Of a stretch of DNA of 64,000 nt, positions 15,600 to 23,854 are shown piece by piece; positions within the stretch are counted from its first letter, which is position 1; each line of letters starts with the position of its first letter. A program made the translations under genes and the position numbers. The DNA comes from JANMAT01 sp031359995 (lineage in GTDB: Bacteria; Actinomycetota; Acidimicrobiia; Acidimicrobiales; Ilumatobacteraceae). The notes under the pieces were generated by a model that saw only the letters and a list, made by a program, of their open reading frames with translations, did not search any database and was not told the origin of the DNA. The stretch is taken from NCBI GenBank assembly GCA_031359995.1, contig JANMAT010000213.1, positions 52,286 through 116,285 on the forward strand, in the 5' to 3' direction.

Positions 15600-16886
15600 A
15601 TGCGCCCCGGAACCGACGAGCCCCTGCGACTCGCCTACCTGACCTACCGGGGCAAGCCCCACGTCGGTGGGCAGGGCGTGTACACCCGCCACCTCACCCG
15701 GGCCCTCACCAACCTCGGCCATCACATCGAGGTCTACGCCGGCCAGCCCTACCCGGTGCTCGACGAGCGCGTGGCCCTGCACGAACTGCCCAGCCTCGAC
15801 ATCTTCAACGACCACCATCCGGGCCGCTTCCCCGCTTACTGGGAGATCCGCCACCTCGCCGACCTCGTCGAGATCGGCCAGTTCTCGCTGGGCACCTTCT
15901 CCGAGCCGCTGGCCTTCTCGGTGCGGGCGTACCAGGCCCTGCGCAAGCGCGTCCGCGACTTCGACCTGGTGCACGACAACCAGTGCCTCGGCTACGGCAT
16001 CCTCGGCATCGAGAAGATCATCCCCACCATCGTCACGCTCCACCACCCGATCACGCGTGACCGCATGCTCGAGATGGCGCACGCCGAGAGCAAGCGCAAG
16101 GCCCGCAGCGTCGGCCGCTGGTACAACTTCGTGAAGATGCAGGGCCGGGTGGCGTCGCGCATGCCTCGCGTCGTCGTGGTGTCGCAGAACTCCATCGACG
16201 ACATCCACACCGACATGGGCGTGAGCCACGACCGCATGCGCCTCGTGCCCGTCGGCGTGGACATGGACCTGTTCCGCCCGCTCGACACCGTCGAGCGCCT
16301 GCCCGGCCACCTCATCACCACGGCGTCGGCCGATGTGGCCCTGAAGGGCCTGCAGTACCTGCTCGAAGCGGTCGCCAAGATCCGCGCCGAACGCCCGGTG
16401 CACCTCACCGTGATCGGGCGGGCCAGGCCGGGCGGCGCGTCCGACGCACTCATCCGTTCTCTCGGCCTGGGCGATGTGATCGAGTTCGTCACCGGCGTGC
16501 CCGACGAGCGCATCGTCGAGCTGTACGCCCGGTCCGAGCTGGCCGTCGTGCCCAGCCTGTACGAGGGGTTCAGCCTGCCCGCCATCGAGGCCATGGCCAC
16601 CGGCACCTGCCTGGTCGCCACCGACGGCGGCGCCCTGCCCGAGGTCACGGGCAAGGACAACGACACGGTGCTCGGCTGCGTGGCCGGTGACGCCGAGGCG
16701 CTGGCCGCCACCATCCGCCGCGGCCTCGACGACGCCGAGCTGCGGGCGCGCGTGGGGGCCGCCGGCCGCCAGCGCGTGGCCGAGCGCTGGAGCTGGGTGC
16801 ACTGTGCCGAGCTCACGGTGGAGCAGTACCGCGAGGTGCTGGCCATGCCGGCCAACCAGACCAAGCTGCGCAAGAACGGACGCTGA
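15600..16886 (+). CDS. GT4-family glycosyltransferase
   Basis: GT-B glycosyltransferase of 428 residues. The acceptor-domain start is LAYLTYRGKPHVGGQGVYTRHL (glycine loop near residue 23); the donor domain has VPVGVDMDLFRPL near residue 220, TTASADVALKGLQYLLEA, and EGFSLPAIEA, the E-x7-E motif, near 320. The C-terminus is basic (KLRKNGR). It heads a three-gene operon with a SAM methyltransferase 10 bp downstream and an alpha-toroid protein, so a glycan or lipid that is glycosylated and methylated is a reasonable guess. No substrate can be named. Expression is probably controlled by the inverted repeat that ends 5 bp before its ATG. Confidence 0.85.
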   Translation: MRPGTDEPLRLAYLTYRGKPHVGGQGVYTRHLTRALTNLGHHIEVYAGQPYPVLDERVALHELPSLDIFNDHHPGRFPAYWEIRHLADLVEIGQFSLGTFSEPLAFSVRAYQALRKRVRDFDLVHDNQCLGYGILGIEKIIPTIVTLHHPITRDRMLEMAHAESKRKARSVGRWYNFVKMQGRVASRMPRVVVVSQNSIDDIHTDMGVSHDRMRLVPVGVDMDLFRPLDTVERLPGHLITTASADVALKGLQYLLEAVAKIRAERPVHLTVIGRARPGGASDALIRSLGLGDVIEFVTGVPDERIVELYARSELAVVPSLYEGFSLPAIEAMATGTCLVATDGGALPEVTGKDNDTVLGCVAGDAEALAATIRRGLDDAELRARVGAAGRQRVAERWSWVHCAELTVEQYREVLAMPANQTKLRKNGR

Positions 16887-16896
16887 GACCCGTTCG

Positions 16897-17631
16897 ATGC
16901 TGACCGTCCGCTACGACCGCCTCGACCTGCGCCCCGGCGACCGTCTGCTCGATCTCGGCGCCGGCTTCGGCCGCCACGCGTTCGAGGCCGCCCGCCACGG
17001 CGCGCGTGTCGTCGCCATCGACTACGCCGGCGACGAGCTCGTGTCGGTGCGCAACACCTTCGCCGCCATGTACGACGCCGGCGAGGTGCCGGCCGACCGT
17101 TTCCAGGGCGTGCTGCGCGGCGACGCCACCATGCTGCCCTTCGCCGATGCCAGCTTCGACCACGTGATCGTGTCCGAGGTGCTCGAGCACATCCAGCACG
17201 ACGTGGCCGCCATCGCCGAGATCACCCGCGTCCTGAAGCCGGGCGGCACGCTTGGTGCCACCGTGCCCACGTGGTTCCCCGAGAAGATCAACTGGATGCT
17301 GTCCGACGAGTACCACGCGCCGAAGGCGGTGGGTGGCCACGTGCGCATCTACACCGCCACCGAGCTGAAGGCGAAGCTGCGTTCGGCCGGGCTCACCGTC
17401 ACCGGCCAGCACCACGCCCACGCGCTGCACTCGCCGTACTGGTGGTTGAAGTGCGCGGTCGGGCCCCGCAACGATGACCACGCCCTCGTGTCGCGCTACC
17501 GCCGGCTGCTCGAGTGGGACATCGTGAAGGCGCCGACGATCACCCGCGTCGCCGACCGGGTCCTGAACCCGGTGCTCGGCAAGAGCCTGGTGCTGTACGC
17601 CCGCAAGCCGGGCACCCGGAGCGCGTCGTGA
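16897..17631 (+). CDS. Class I SAM-dependent methyltransferase
   Basis: Rossmann-fold methyltransferase of 244 residues. Motif I is LLDLGAGFGRHAFEAA near residue 18, with acidic motif II in VVAIDYAGDE; the Asp of motif III is in RGDATMLPFADASFDHVI, and motif post-I/IV is SEVLEHI. LKPGGTLGATVP is the usual strand 5 of UbiE/small-molecule methyltransferases. The ATG lies 10 bp after the glycosyltransferase stop and its TGA overlaps the GTG of the next gene. Acceptor unknown; by context a sugar, lipid or polyprenyl intermediate. Confidence 0.85.
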   Translation: MLTVRYDRLDLRPGDRLLDLGAGFGRHAFEAARHGARVVAIDYAGDELVSVRNTFAAMYDAGEVPADRFQGVLRGDATMLPFADASFDHVIVSEVLEHIQHDVAAIAEITRVLKPGGTLGATVPTWFPEKINWMLSDEYHAPKAVGGHVRIYTATELKAKLRSAGLTVTGQHHAHALHSPYWWLKCAVGPRNDDHALVSRYRRLLEWDIVKAPTITRVADRVLNPVLGKSLVLYARKPGTRSAS

Positions 17632-18665
17632 GCACCTCGGCCCATCGGCCGCTGCTCACCGAGGCCGAGCTGCACGCCAGCGGCGCGTCCATCGCCGCGC
17701 TGCAGCAGGCCGACGGCATGATCCCGTGGTTCGCCGGTGGCCATTGCGACCCGTGGAACCACGTCGAGACGGCGATGGCGCTCAGCATCACCGGTTTCAC
17801 CGACGAAGCGGTGCGGGCCTACGAGTGGCTCGCCCGCACCCAGCGGACCGACGGCAGCTGGCACAACTACTACCTGGCCGACGGCTCCATCGAGGACGCC
17901 AAGCTCGACACCAACGTGTGCGCCTACATCGCCACCGGCGTGTGGCACCACTGGTTGGCCACCGGCGACCACGCCATGGTCGAGCGCTTCTTCCCCGTCG
18001 TCGAGCGCGCCCTCGACTGGGTCCTCACGCTGCAGACCCCGCGCGGCGAGGTCATCTGGGCCCGCCACGTGGACGGCAAGCCGTGGAGCTACGCCCTGCT
18101 GACCGGATCGTCGTCCATCAGCCACGCGCTGCGCTGCGGCGTGGCCCTGGCCACGCTGGTGGAGGGCGATGGCCGCCCCGACTGGGAGCTGGCCGCGGTG
18201 AACCTGGCCGAGGCCGTCCGTACCCAGCCGAACGCGTTCGAGCCGAAGCACCGCTGGGCCATGGACTGGTACTACCCGGTGCTGTGCGGCGCCATCACCG
18301 GCGCCGCCGCCCACGAGCGCCTCGCTTCACGCTGGGACGAGTTCGTGATGCCCGGCCTGGGCGTGCGCTGCGTCAACAACGAGCCGTGGGTCACCGCAGC
18401 CGAGACGGCCGAGTGCGCGCTGGCCCATGCCGTGTGCGGCCTCACCGACAGCGCCGCCGAACTGCTCGACTGGACGCGGGCCCACCGCACCGACGACGGC
18501 TCGTACTGGACCGGCATCGTGTACCCGCAGCAGGTCCACTTCCCCGCCGGCGAGCGCACGGCCTACACGGCGGCGGCCATCGTGCTGGCCGCCGACGGGC
18601 TGCACGGCGGCTCGCCCACCGCCGGCATCTTCCACGGCCAGCACCTGCCTCCGCTCCAGCCCTGA
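17628..18665 (+). CDS. Alpha/alpha-toroid protein (prenyltransferase/squalene-cyclase-like repeats)
   Basis: A 345-residue protein built of paired helices with repeated QxxDGSW-type segments: RTQRTDGSWHNYYLADG near residue 70 and AHRTDDGSYWTGIVYP near 285. Such repeats mark alpha/alpha toroids (terpene cyclases, prenyltransferase beta subunits, glycosidases). The DxDD of class II cyclases is not evident; there is SIEDAKLDTN near residue 85. GHCDPWNHVETAMAL and KHRWAMDWYYPVLCGA line what would be the cavity. It is translationally coupled (GTGA) to the methyltransferase. A role on a lipid or glycan made by this operon is inference. Confidence 0.7.
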   Translation: MSTSAHRPLLTEAELHASGASIAALQQADGMIPWFAGGHCDPWNHVETAMALSITGFTDEAVRAYEWLARTQRTDGSWHNYYLADGSIEDAKLDTNVCAYIATGVWHHWLATGDHAMVERFFPVVERALDWVLTLQTPRGEVIWARHVDGKPWSYALLTGSSSISHALRCGVALATLVEGDGRPDWELAAVNLAEAVRTQPNAFEPKHRWAMDWYYPVLCGAITGAAAHERLASRWDEFVMPGLGVRCVNNEPWVTAAETAECALAHAVCGLTDSAAELLDWTRAHRTDDGSYWTGIVYPQQVHFPAGERTAYTAAAIVLAADGLHGGSPTAGIFHGQHLPPLQP

Positions 18666-18725
18666 CGAGCGGCAGCCGCGGCGGGCCGGCCTACGATGGG
18701 TTCGCCCGACGATCGGAGGACGACC

Positions 18726-19214
18726 ATGGCGGCAGTGGACCTGTTCCTGAAGCTCGACGGCATCACCGGTGAATCGGCCGACGCCCGACACCCCGGCGAG
18801 ATCGAGGTGCTGGCGTTCAGCTGGGCCGAGCACCAGTCCGTGCCGGCCGGTGGCAGCGGCGGCGGTGGCGCCGGCAAGGTGCAGATCGGTGAGCTGCACG
18901 TCGTGATGCGCACGTCGAAGGCCTCGCCGCCGCTGATGCTGGCCTGCGCCAAGGGCTCGCACATCAAGACCGCCGTGCTCAGCTCACGCCGCCACGGCAA
19001 CGCCGGCCAGAAGGACTTCCTCGTCATCAAGCTCAGCGACGTGTCGGTCACGAGCTACCGCATCGGCGCGACCGAGTCGGGCGAGGACGACCTGCCCACC
19101 GATCAGGTCTCGCTGGCGTTCGGGAAGATCGAGTACGGGTACCACCCCCAGAAGCCCGACGGCAGCCTGGCCCCGGCCATCACCGCCACCTGGGACGTCA
19201 AGAAGAACGCCTGA
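18726..19214 (+). CDS. Hcp-like protein (type VI tube-protein family), orphan
   Basis: Protein of 162 residues resembling the Hcp family: VDLFLKLDGITGESADARHPGEIEVLAFSW is the typical first beta strands, followed by GELHVVMRTSKASPPLMLACAKGSHIKTAVLS and the end VSLAFGKIEYGYHPQ. It contains a Gly/Ser loop (GGSGGGGAGK, residues 41-50). A GGAGGA ribosome site lies 5 nt before the ATG and TACGAT at 18692 may be a -10. No other type VI genes (VipA/B, VgrG, ClpV) are present, and Actinobacteria do not normally have that system, so the protein probably self-assembles for another purpose or is secreted. Function unknown. Confidence 0.8.
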   Translation: MAAVDLFLKLDGITGESADARHPGEIEVLAFSWAEHQSVPAGGSGGGGAGKVQIGELHVVMRTSKASPPLMLACAKGSHIKTAVLSSRRHGNAGQKDFLVIKLSDVSVTSYRIGATESGEDDLPTDQVSLAFGKIEYGYHPQKPDGSLAPAITATWDVKKNA

Positions 19215-19248
19215 CCGGGTCGACCGCGACCCACGGCGAAGGAGCCCC

Positions 19249-20712
19249 ATGTCCGACGTCATGATCACCACACCCCTCGACCGCATCGACGGCATCGTCT
19301 CGGCGACGCGCGCCACCTTCGCCAGCGGGCGCACGCGGCCCGAGGCTTGGCGCACGGTCACGCTGCGCCGGCTGCGCGAGCTGCTCGTGCAGCACGAACC
19401 CGCACTGCTGGCCGCCCTCGCCCTCGACCTGGGCAAGCCCGGCATCGAGGCGTGGACGACCGAGATCGGCTTCACCATCGCCGAGATCGACCACGCCCTC
19501 GCCCACCTGTCGTCGTGGATGAAACCCGAGCGCGTGGCCACGCCGGTCACGCTGCAGCCGGCGTCGTCGCACATCGTGCCCGAGCCGCTCGGTGTCGTCG
19601 CGGTGATCGCCCCGTGGAACTACCCGGTGCAGCTGCTGCTCGCCCCCATCGTGGCGGCGGTGGCCGCCGGCAACGCCGTGGTGGCCAAGCCGTCGGAGCT
19701 GGCACCGGCCAGCGCCGAGGCCCTGGCCCGCCTGCTGGCCGAGCTGGCCGATCCGGCCGTCACCGTGGTGGAAGGCGGCGTGGCCGAGACCACCGAGCTG
19801 CTGCGCCAACGCTTCGACCACATCATCTACACGGGCAACGGCCGCGTGGCCCGCGTCGTGATGCGGGCCGCCGCCGAGCACCTCACGCCCGTCACGCTCG
19901 AGCTGGGCGGCAAGAGCCCCACCATCGTGAGCCGCCACGCCCGCCTCGACGTGACGGCCCGGCGCATCGTGTGGGGCAAGTTCGTGAACGCCGGACAGAC
20001 CTGCATCGCGCCCGACTACGTGCTCGTGGAACGGCCCGTGCACGACGAGCTCGTCGCCGCCATGGTCGCGGCGGTGGGCGAGCTGTACGGCGTCGATCCG
20101 GCGGCGTCGCCCGACTACGGCCGCATCGTGTCGGCCCCGCAGTTCCACCGCATCGAGAAGCTGCTGCACGAGGGCCGCGCCGTGTGCGGCGGCACCGCCG
20201 ACCCCGACACGCGCTACATCGCGCCCACCATCCTCACCGGCATCACACGCGCCCACGCGGTGATGGCCGAGGAGATCTTCGGGCCGGTGCTGCCCGTGCT
20301 CGCCGTCGACTCGCTCGACGAGGCCATCGCCTTCGTGAACGCCGACGACAAGCCATTGGCCCTGTACGCGTTCTCCGAGCAGCGCCACGAGACCGACCGC
20401 ATCGTGGCGGGCACGTCGTCGGGGGGCGTCACCGTGAACGGCACGCTCATGCACGTGGCCAACCCCAACCTGCCTTTCGGTGGGGTGGGCCCCAGCGGCA
20501 CCGGCGCCTACCACGGCCGGGCCGGGTTCGACGCGTTCAGCCACCGGCGCTCGATCCTGGCCCGTTCCACCCGGCTCGACGCGCCGCTGCTCTACCCGCC
20601 CTACACCGCGACGAAGCAGAAGCTGATCCGGCGGGGTCTGCTGCTGCCCGACCCACGCGAGGTGCCCGCCCGCCTCAGCGCGGCGGTGCGCCGGCGGCGA
20701 CGGGGCGGTTGA
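19249..20712 (+). CDS. Aldehyde dehydrogenase, class 3-like
   Basis: NAD(P)+-dependent aldehyde oxidation, 487 residues. Motifs in order: GVVAVIAPWNYPVQLLLAP near residue 120, the cofactor Lys in NAVVAKPSE, LELGGKSP with the general-base Glu near 220, and the catalytic Cys in FVNAGQTCIAPDYVLV near 250. The short linker and the APDYVL sequence mark the ALDH3/fatty-aldehyde group. The C-terminus has a basic extension (RRGLLLP...RRRRRGG) with a Tyr-Pro-Pro-Tyr stretch that could sit on the membrane. AAGGAG lies 6 nt before the ATG. It overlaps the convergent membrane protein gene by 38 bp. Substrate presumably a medium- or long-chain aldehyde. Confidence 0.9.
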   Translation: MSDVMITTPLDRIDGIVSATRATFASGRTRPEAWRTVTLRRLRELLVQHEPALLAALALDLGKPGIEAWTTEIGFTIAEIDHALAHLSSWMKPERVATPVTLQPASSHIVPEPLGVVAVIAPWNYPVQLLLAPIVAAVAAGNAVVAKPSELAPASAEALARLLAELADPAVTVVEGGVAETTELLRQRFDHIIYTGNGRVARVVMRAAAEHLTPVTLELGGKSPTIVSRHARLDVTARRIVWGKFVNAGQTCIAPDYVLVERPVHDELVAAMVAAVGELYGVDPAASPDYGRIVSAPQFHRIEKLLHEGRAVCGGTADPDTRYIAPTILTGITRAHAVMAEEIFGPVLPVLAVDSLDEAIAFVNADDKPLALYAFSEQRHETDRIVAGTSSGGVTVNGTLMHVANPNLPFGGVGPSGTGAYHGRAGFDAFSHRRSILARSTRLDAPLLYPPYTATKQKLIRRGLLLPDPREVPARLSAAVRRRRRGG

Positions 20713-21541
20713 CCCGCCGGGGTCGCACGATCACCGGGTCCGGACGCGCCCGAAGGCGGTGACCCCGGGTCAACTGCCGCCACGCCACGACGAGGGCCGC
20801 CACCACCAGTGCGGCGCGCACCGCCAGCACGGCGATCGACCCGGGTCGGCCTTCCAGCCACCACACGGCCAGGTCGCCGGCGAGGGCGCCGCCCGCCAGC
20901 ACGCTTGCGCCCAACAGGTGCAGCACGGCCAGGCGCCCCTCGTCGACCCGGGCCACCAGCACCGCGGCCACCGCGGCGGCCACCACCACGGCGAGGCCGC
21001 CGCCGGTGCGCAGGGCATCGCCCAGCACGGGTCCGGCCGCCGCCAGCGTGATCGACTGCCGCAGCCCTCCGAGCACGCTCACCCCGACCAGGAACGTGAG
21101 GCCACCGAGCCGCCACCGGCGACCGGTGCCGACCCACAGCGGGCCGGCCGTGCGCCCCACCGCCACCGCCAGCGTGGCGGCGGCCAACCCCCGCCACACC
21201 TCGATGCGGGCGAACCCGCCCGGCCCGTCGCTCAACGCCCAGCGCAGCGCCACACCGAGCACGTGCAGGGCCGCCGCACCGGCCGCCCACCGGCGCCAGC
21301 GCAGCCCGCCGGCCAGCGCCGCCACCGCCGCCAGCACGAGCAGCCCGGTGCGGGCCGCTTCGTCGGCCACGACGGGCAGCGAGCCGTGGTTCAGGTGCCA
21401 CATGCCCGGCAGGGGCAGGTCGCCGAGCACCACGCCCGACACGCCCACCACCGCCGCGCCCACCAGCACGAGGGGCACCACCCGGGCCGGGTCGGTCACA
21501 TGACCGGGCGACGGGGGCCGCACCGGGCCCGCCCGGTTCAC
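20675..21541 (-). CDS. Multi-pass membrane protein of unknown function
   Basis: A 288-residue protein with about seven to eight hydrophobic segments (for example VVPLVLVGAAVVGVSGVVLG, GLLVLAAVAALAGGL and GGLAVVVAAAVAAVLVA) joined by short Arg-rich loops. It ends in a basic tail (RARPDPVIVRPRR). No family motif is recognisable to me. The GTG at 21541 overlaps the TGA of the methyltransferase gene (GTGA), the pattern seen throughout this operon; two later GTG codons (21526 and 21499) are alternatives. Third gene of the nitroreductase operon. Confidence 0.7.
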   Translation of the reverse strand: MNRAGPVRPPSPGHVTDPARVVPLVLVGAAVVGVSGVVLGDLPLPGMWHLNHGSLPVVADEAARTGLLVLAAVAALAGGLRWRRWAAGAAALHVLGVALRWALSDGPGGFARIEVWRGLAAATLAVAVGRTAGPLWVGTGRRWRLGGLTFLVGVSVLGGLRQSITLAAAGPVLGDALRTGGGLAVVVAAAVAAVLVARVDEGRLAVLHLLGASVLAGGALAGDLAVWWLEGRPGSIAVLAVRAALVVAALVVAWRQLTRGHRLRARPDPVIVRPRRVNRPVAAGAPPR

Positions 21542-22173
21542 GCGATGCGCTCCAGGATGCGAAGGCTGCCGTGGACCCCCGTCTCGCGGAAGCGACCACT
21601 GGCCAGGGCCGGCAGGTAGATCTGCTCGTATGGCGGGCGCCCACCATCGGCGGGGTCGGGGAACACGTCGTGGATCGCCAGCGTGCCGCCGACGGCGACG
21701 TGGGGCGTCCAGCCCTCGTAGTCGGCCCGGGCCGGTCCCACGCCGTGGCCGCCGTCGATGAACACGACGGCGGCGGCCCGGCCCCACCAGCGAGCGACGG
21801 TGGGCGACTGGCCCACGACGGCCAGCACCACGCCCTCGAGCCCGGCGTCGTGGACGGTGCGCCGGAACACCGGCAGCGTGTCCATCTTCCCGACGGCCGG
21901 GTCCACCAGCGTGGGGTCGTGCCACTCCCATCCGGCCTGGTTCTCCTCGCTGCCGCGGTGGTGGTCCACCGCGAACAGCACGGTGCCGGCCGTGCGGGCC
22001 GCCGCTCCCATCCAGATCGTCGACCGACCGCAGTAGGAGCCGACCTCCACGAAGGGCGCGCCCGGCACCCTGGCGGCCGCGGCGACCGCGGCGTCGTGCA
22101 GGGCGTCGCCCTCGTCGGGTGGCATGAACCCGATCGCCGCCACCGCGGCGGCCCGCACGACGGGGTCGATCAC
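21538..22173 (-). CDS. Class I methyltransferase, cephalosporin-hydroxylase/MT24-like
   Basis: A 211-residue protein with APFVEVGSYCGRSTIWMGAAAR (SAM-binding loop near residue 40), VLFAVDHHRGSEENQAGW, and VVFIDGGHGVGPARADYEGW with LAIHDVFPD near residue 170. This FIDGxH...D-x-W...H-D pattern is found in Mtf24-type O-methyltransferases and related class I enzymes. GTGA overlaps couple it to the nitroreductase upstream and the membrane protein downstream. Substrate unknown. Confidence 0.75.
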   Translation of the reverse strand: MIDPVVRAAAVAAIGFMPPDEGDALHDAAVAAAARVPGAPFVEVGSYCGRSTIWMGAAARTAGTVLFAVDHHRGSEENQAGWEWHDPTLVDPAVGKMDTLPVFRRTVHDAGLEGVVLAVVGQSPTVARWWGRAAAVVFIDGGHGVGPARADYEGWTPHVAVGGTLAIHDVFPDPADGGRPPYEQIYLPALASGRFRETGVHGSLRILERIA

Positions 22174-22826
22174 CAGCCGTTCCAGTGGATGATCGAGTCG
22201 GGTTCGGGCCGCGACGCCGGCTTGAAGTCGGTGCCCACCGTGTAGGCCAGGGGCGACAGGCACACCTGCTGCACCTCGGCGAAGGGGATGCCGACGATCT
22301 CGGCGACCTGCTGCTCCATCATGAGATGGATGGTGGTCCACGCCGTGCCCAGCCCGCGGGCGCGCGCCGCCAGCATGAAGCTCCACGTGGCCGGCAGGAT
22401 GTTGCCCAGCATCGACGCGCTCATCATGGGCGCGGCCTCTTCCAGGCGCCCGGCGGTCACCGCCAGCACCAGCGCCGGCACCTCGCCCATGTGCCCGCCC
22501 AGGAAGTCGGCCGAGCTGGCCGAGCGCTTCTGCTGCGCGTTGGCGTCGTCGGTCCCCTTGTCGATGGAGCCGATGTAGATGCCGTCCATGCTGCTGTAGA
22601 TCGCGTAGCACTGCCGGTAGACCTCGCCGATCGCCTTGCGCTTGGCTTCGTCCTTCACCACGACGAACTGCATGGACATCATGTTCGAGCCCGACGGGGC
22701 CTGCATTGCCTGGGCCACGCATTCGCGGATCAGCTCGTCGGGCACGTCACGGGTCAGGTCGAGACGCTTGCGCACGGCCCGGGTGGTGGACAGCAGCTGA
22801 TCAGGATCCAACGGCAACAGGCTCAC
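22170..22826 (-). CDS. Nitroreductase family FMN oxidoreductase
   Basis: FMN-dependent NAD(P)H oxidoreductase, 218 residues, normally a homodimer. FMN-binding Arg residues are in TTRAVRKRLDL near the N-terminus, QAPSGSNMMSMQFVVV is the standard Ser-Asn contact, and GLGTAWTTIHLM lies near residue 155. The enzymatic substrate (nitro compound, quinone, flavin) is not encoded in motifs. I use the GTG preceded by AGGGAG rather than an earlier GTG 45 bp upstream. First of three coupled genes. It diverges from the acyl-CoA thioesterase gene. Confidence 0.82.
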   Translation of the reverse strand: MSLLPLDPDQLLSTTRAVRKRLDLTRDVPDELIRECVAQAMQAPSGSNMMSMQFVVVKDEAKRKAIGEVYRQCYAIYSSMDGIYIGSIDKGTDDANAQQKRSASSADFLGGHMGEVPALVLAVTAGRLEEAAPMMSASMLGNILPATWSFMLAARARGLGTAWTTIHLMMEQQVAEIVGIPFAEVQQVCLSPLAYTVGTDFKPASRPEPDSIIHWNGW

Positions 22827-22978
22827 GACGACTTCTCCCTGGGGTTCGGATGACGCGGCTTGGTCTAGCACGGCCGTCCCACCTGGTCGCGGCGCACGGC
22901 GCGTGGCCGCCGACCGCGTCGGGCGGTGGCACGCATGCCGCCCGGCGCGTCCGGCGCCGCACCTGCGAGACTCTCCCG

Positions 22979-23827
22979 ATGGGCGCTGCGCTCGACGAGC
23001 TGATCTCCATCCTCGACCTCGAGGCCATCGAGGTGAACATCTTCCGCGGTGTCTCCCCCGACGAGAACCGCCAGCGGGTCTTCGGCGGCCAGGTCGCCGG
23101 CCAGGCCCTCGTGGCCGCGGCGCGCACGGTGACCACCGGGCCGGTGCACTCCCTGCACGCCTACTTCCTGCGGCCGGGCGACCCGGCCGTGCCGATCCTG
23201 TACGAGGTCGACCGCATCCGCGACGGCAAGAGCTTCGCCACCCGACGCGTCGTGGCCATCCAGCACGGCGAGGTCATCTTCAACCTCCAGGCCAGCTTCC
23301 ACCGCGACGAGCCCGGCTTCGACCACCAGTTGCCCATGCCCACCGGGCTGCCCAAGCCCGACAGCCTGCCCGGGTTCAAGGAGCGCATGGCGCCCTACAA
23401 GCACCTGCTGGGCGAGTGGTACGACCAGCCCCGCCCCATCGACATGCGCTACGTCGACGGCATGGCCGTCGAGCGCAAGCAGGACCGGCGCCCGTACCAG
23501 CGGGTGTGGATGCGCACCGACGGCGAGCTGCCCACCGACCCCGTGCTCCACGCGTGCATCGTCACGTATGCGTCCGACATGACGCTGCTCGACACCACGC
23601 TGCTGCCCCATGGCACCGGCTGGACCGACAACACCGTGCAGATGGCCAGCCTCGATCACGCCATGTGGTTCCACCGCGACTTCCGGGCCGACCAGTGGTT
23701 GCTGTACGACCAGCACACGCCCACCAGCTCGAACGGCCGCGGTCTGGCCTACGGCAGCATCTACACCCACGATGGTCACCTGGCGGTGTCGGTCATGCAG
23801 GAAGGGCTCATCCGCCAGAGCCAGTGA
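22979..23827 (+). CDS. tesB: Acyl-CoA thioesterase II
   Basis: Double-hotdog thioesterase that hydrolyses medium- to long-chain acyl-CoA, 282 residues as usual for TesB. The N-terminal hotdog has RVFGGQVAGQALVAA (residues 36-50) and VHSLHAYFLRPGDP near 60. The C-terminal hotdog has the catalytic Asp in TYASDMTLLDTTLLPHG near 205, and SLDHAMWFHRDFRADQWLLYD near 230, then GLAYGSIYTHDGHL. All family motifs are intact. GAGACT 6 nt before the ATG may be the -10 of a leaderless mRNA. Confidence 0.93.
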   Translation: MGAALDELISILDLEAIEVNIFRGVSPDENRQRVFGGQVAGQALVAAARTVTTGPVHSLHAYFLRPGDPAVPILYEVDRIRDGKSFATRRVVAIQHGEVIFNLQASFHRDEPGFDHQLPMPTGLPKPDSLPGFKERMAPYKHLLGEWYDQPRPIDMRYVDGMAVERKQDRRPYQRVWMRTDGELPTDPVLHACIVTYASDMTLLDTTLLPHGTGWTDNTVQMASLDHAMWFHRDFRADQWLLYDQHTPTSSNGRGLAYGSIYTHDGHLAVSVMQEGLIRQSQ

Positions 23828-23854
23828 TACCGGACCACAGGTAGGAGGATCGCC

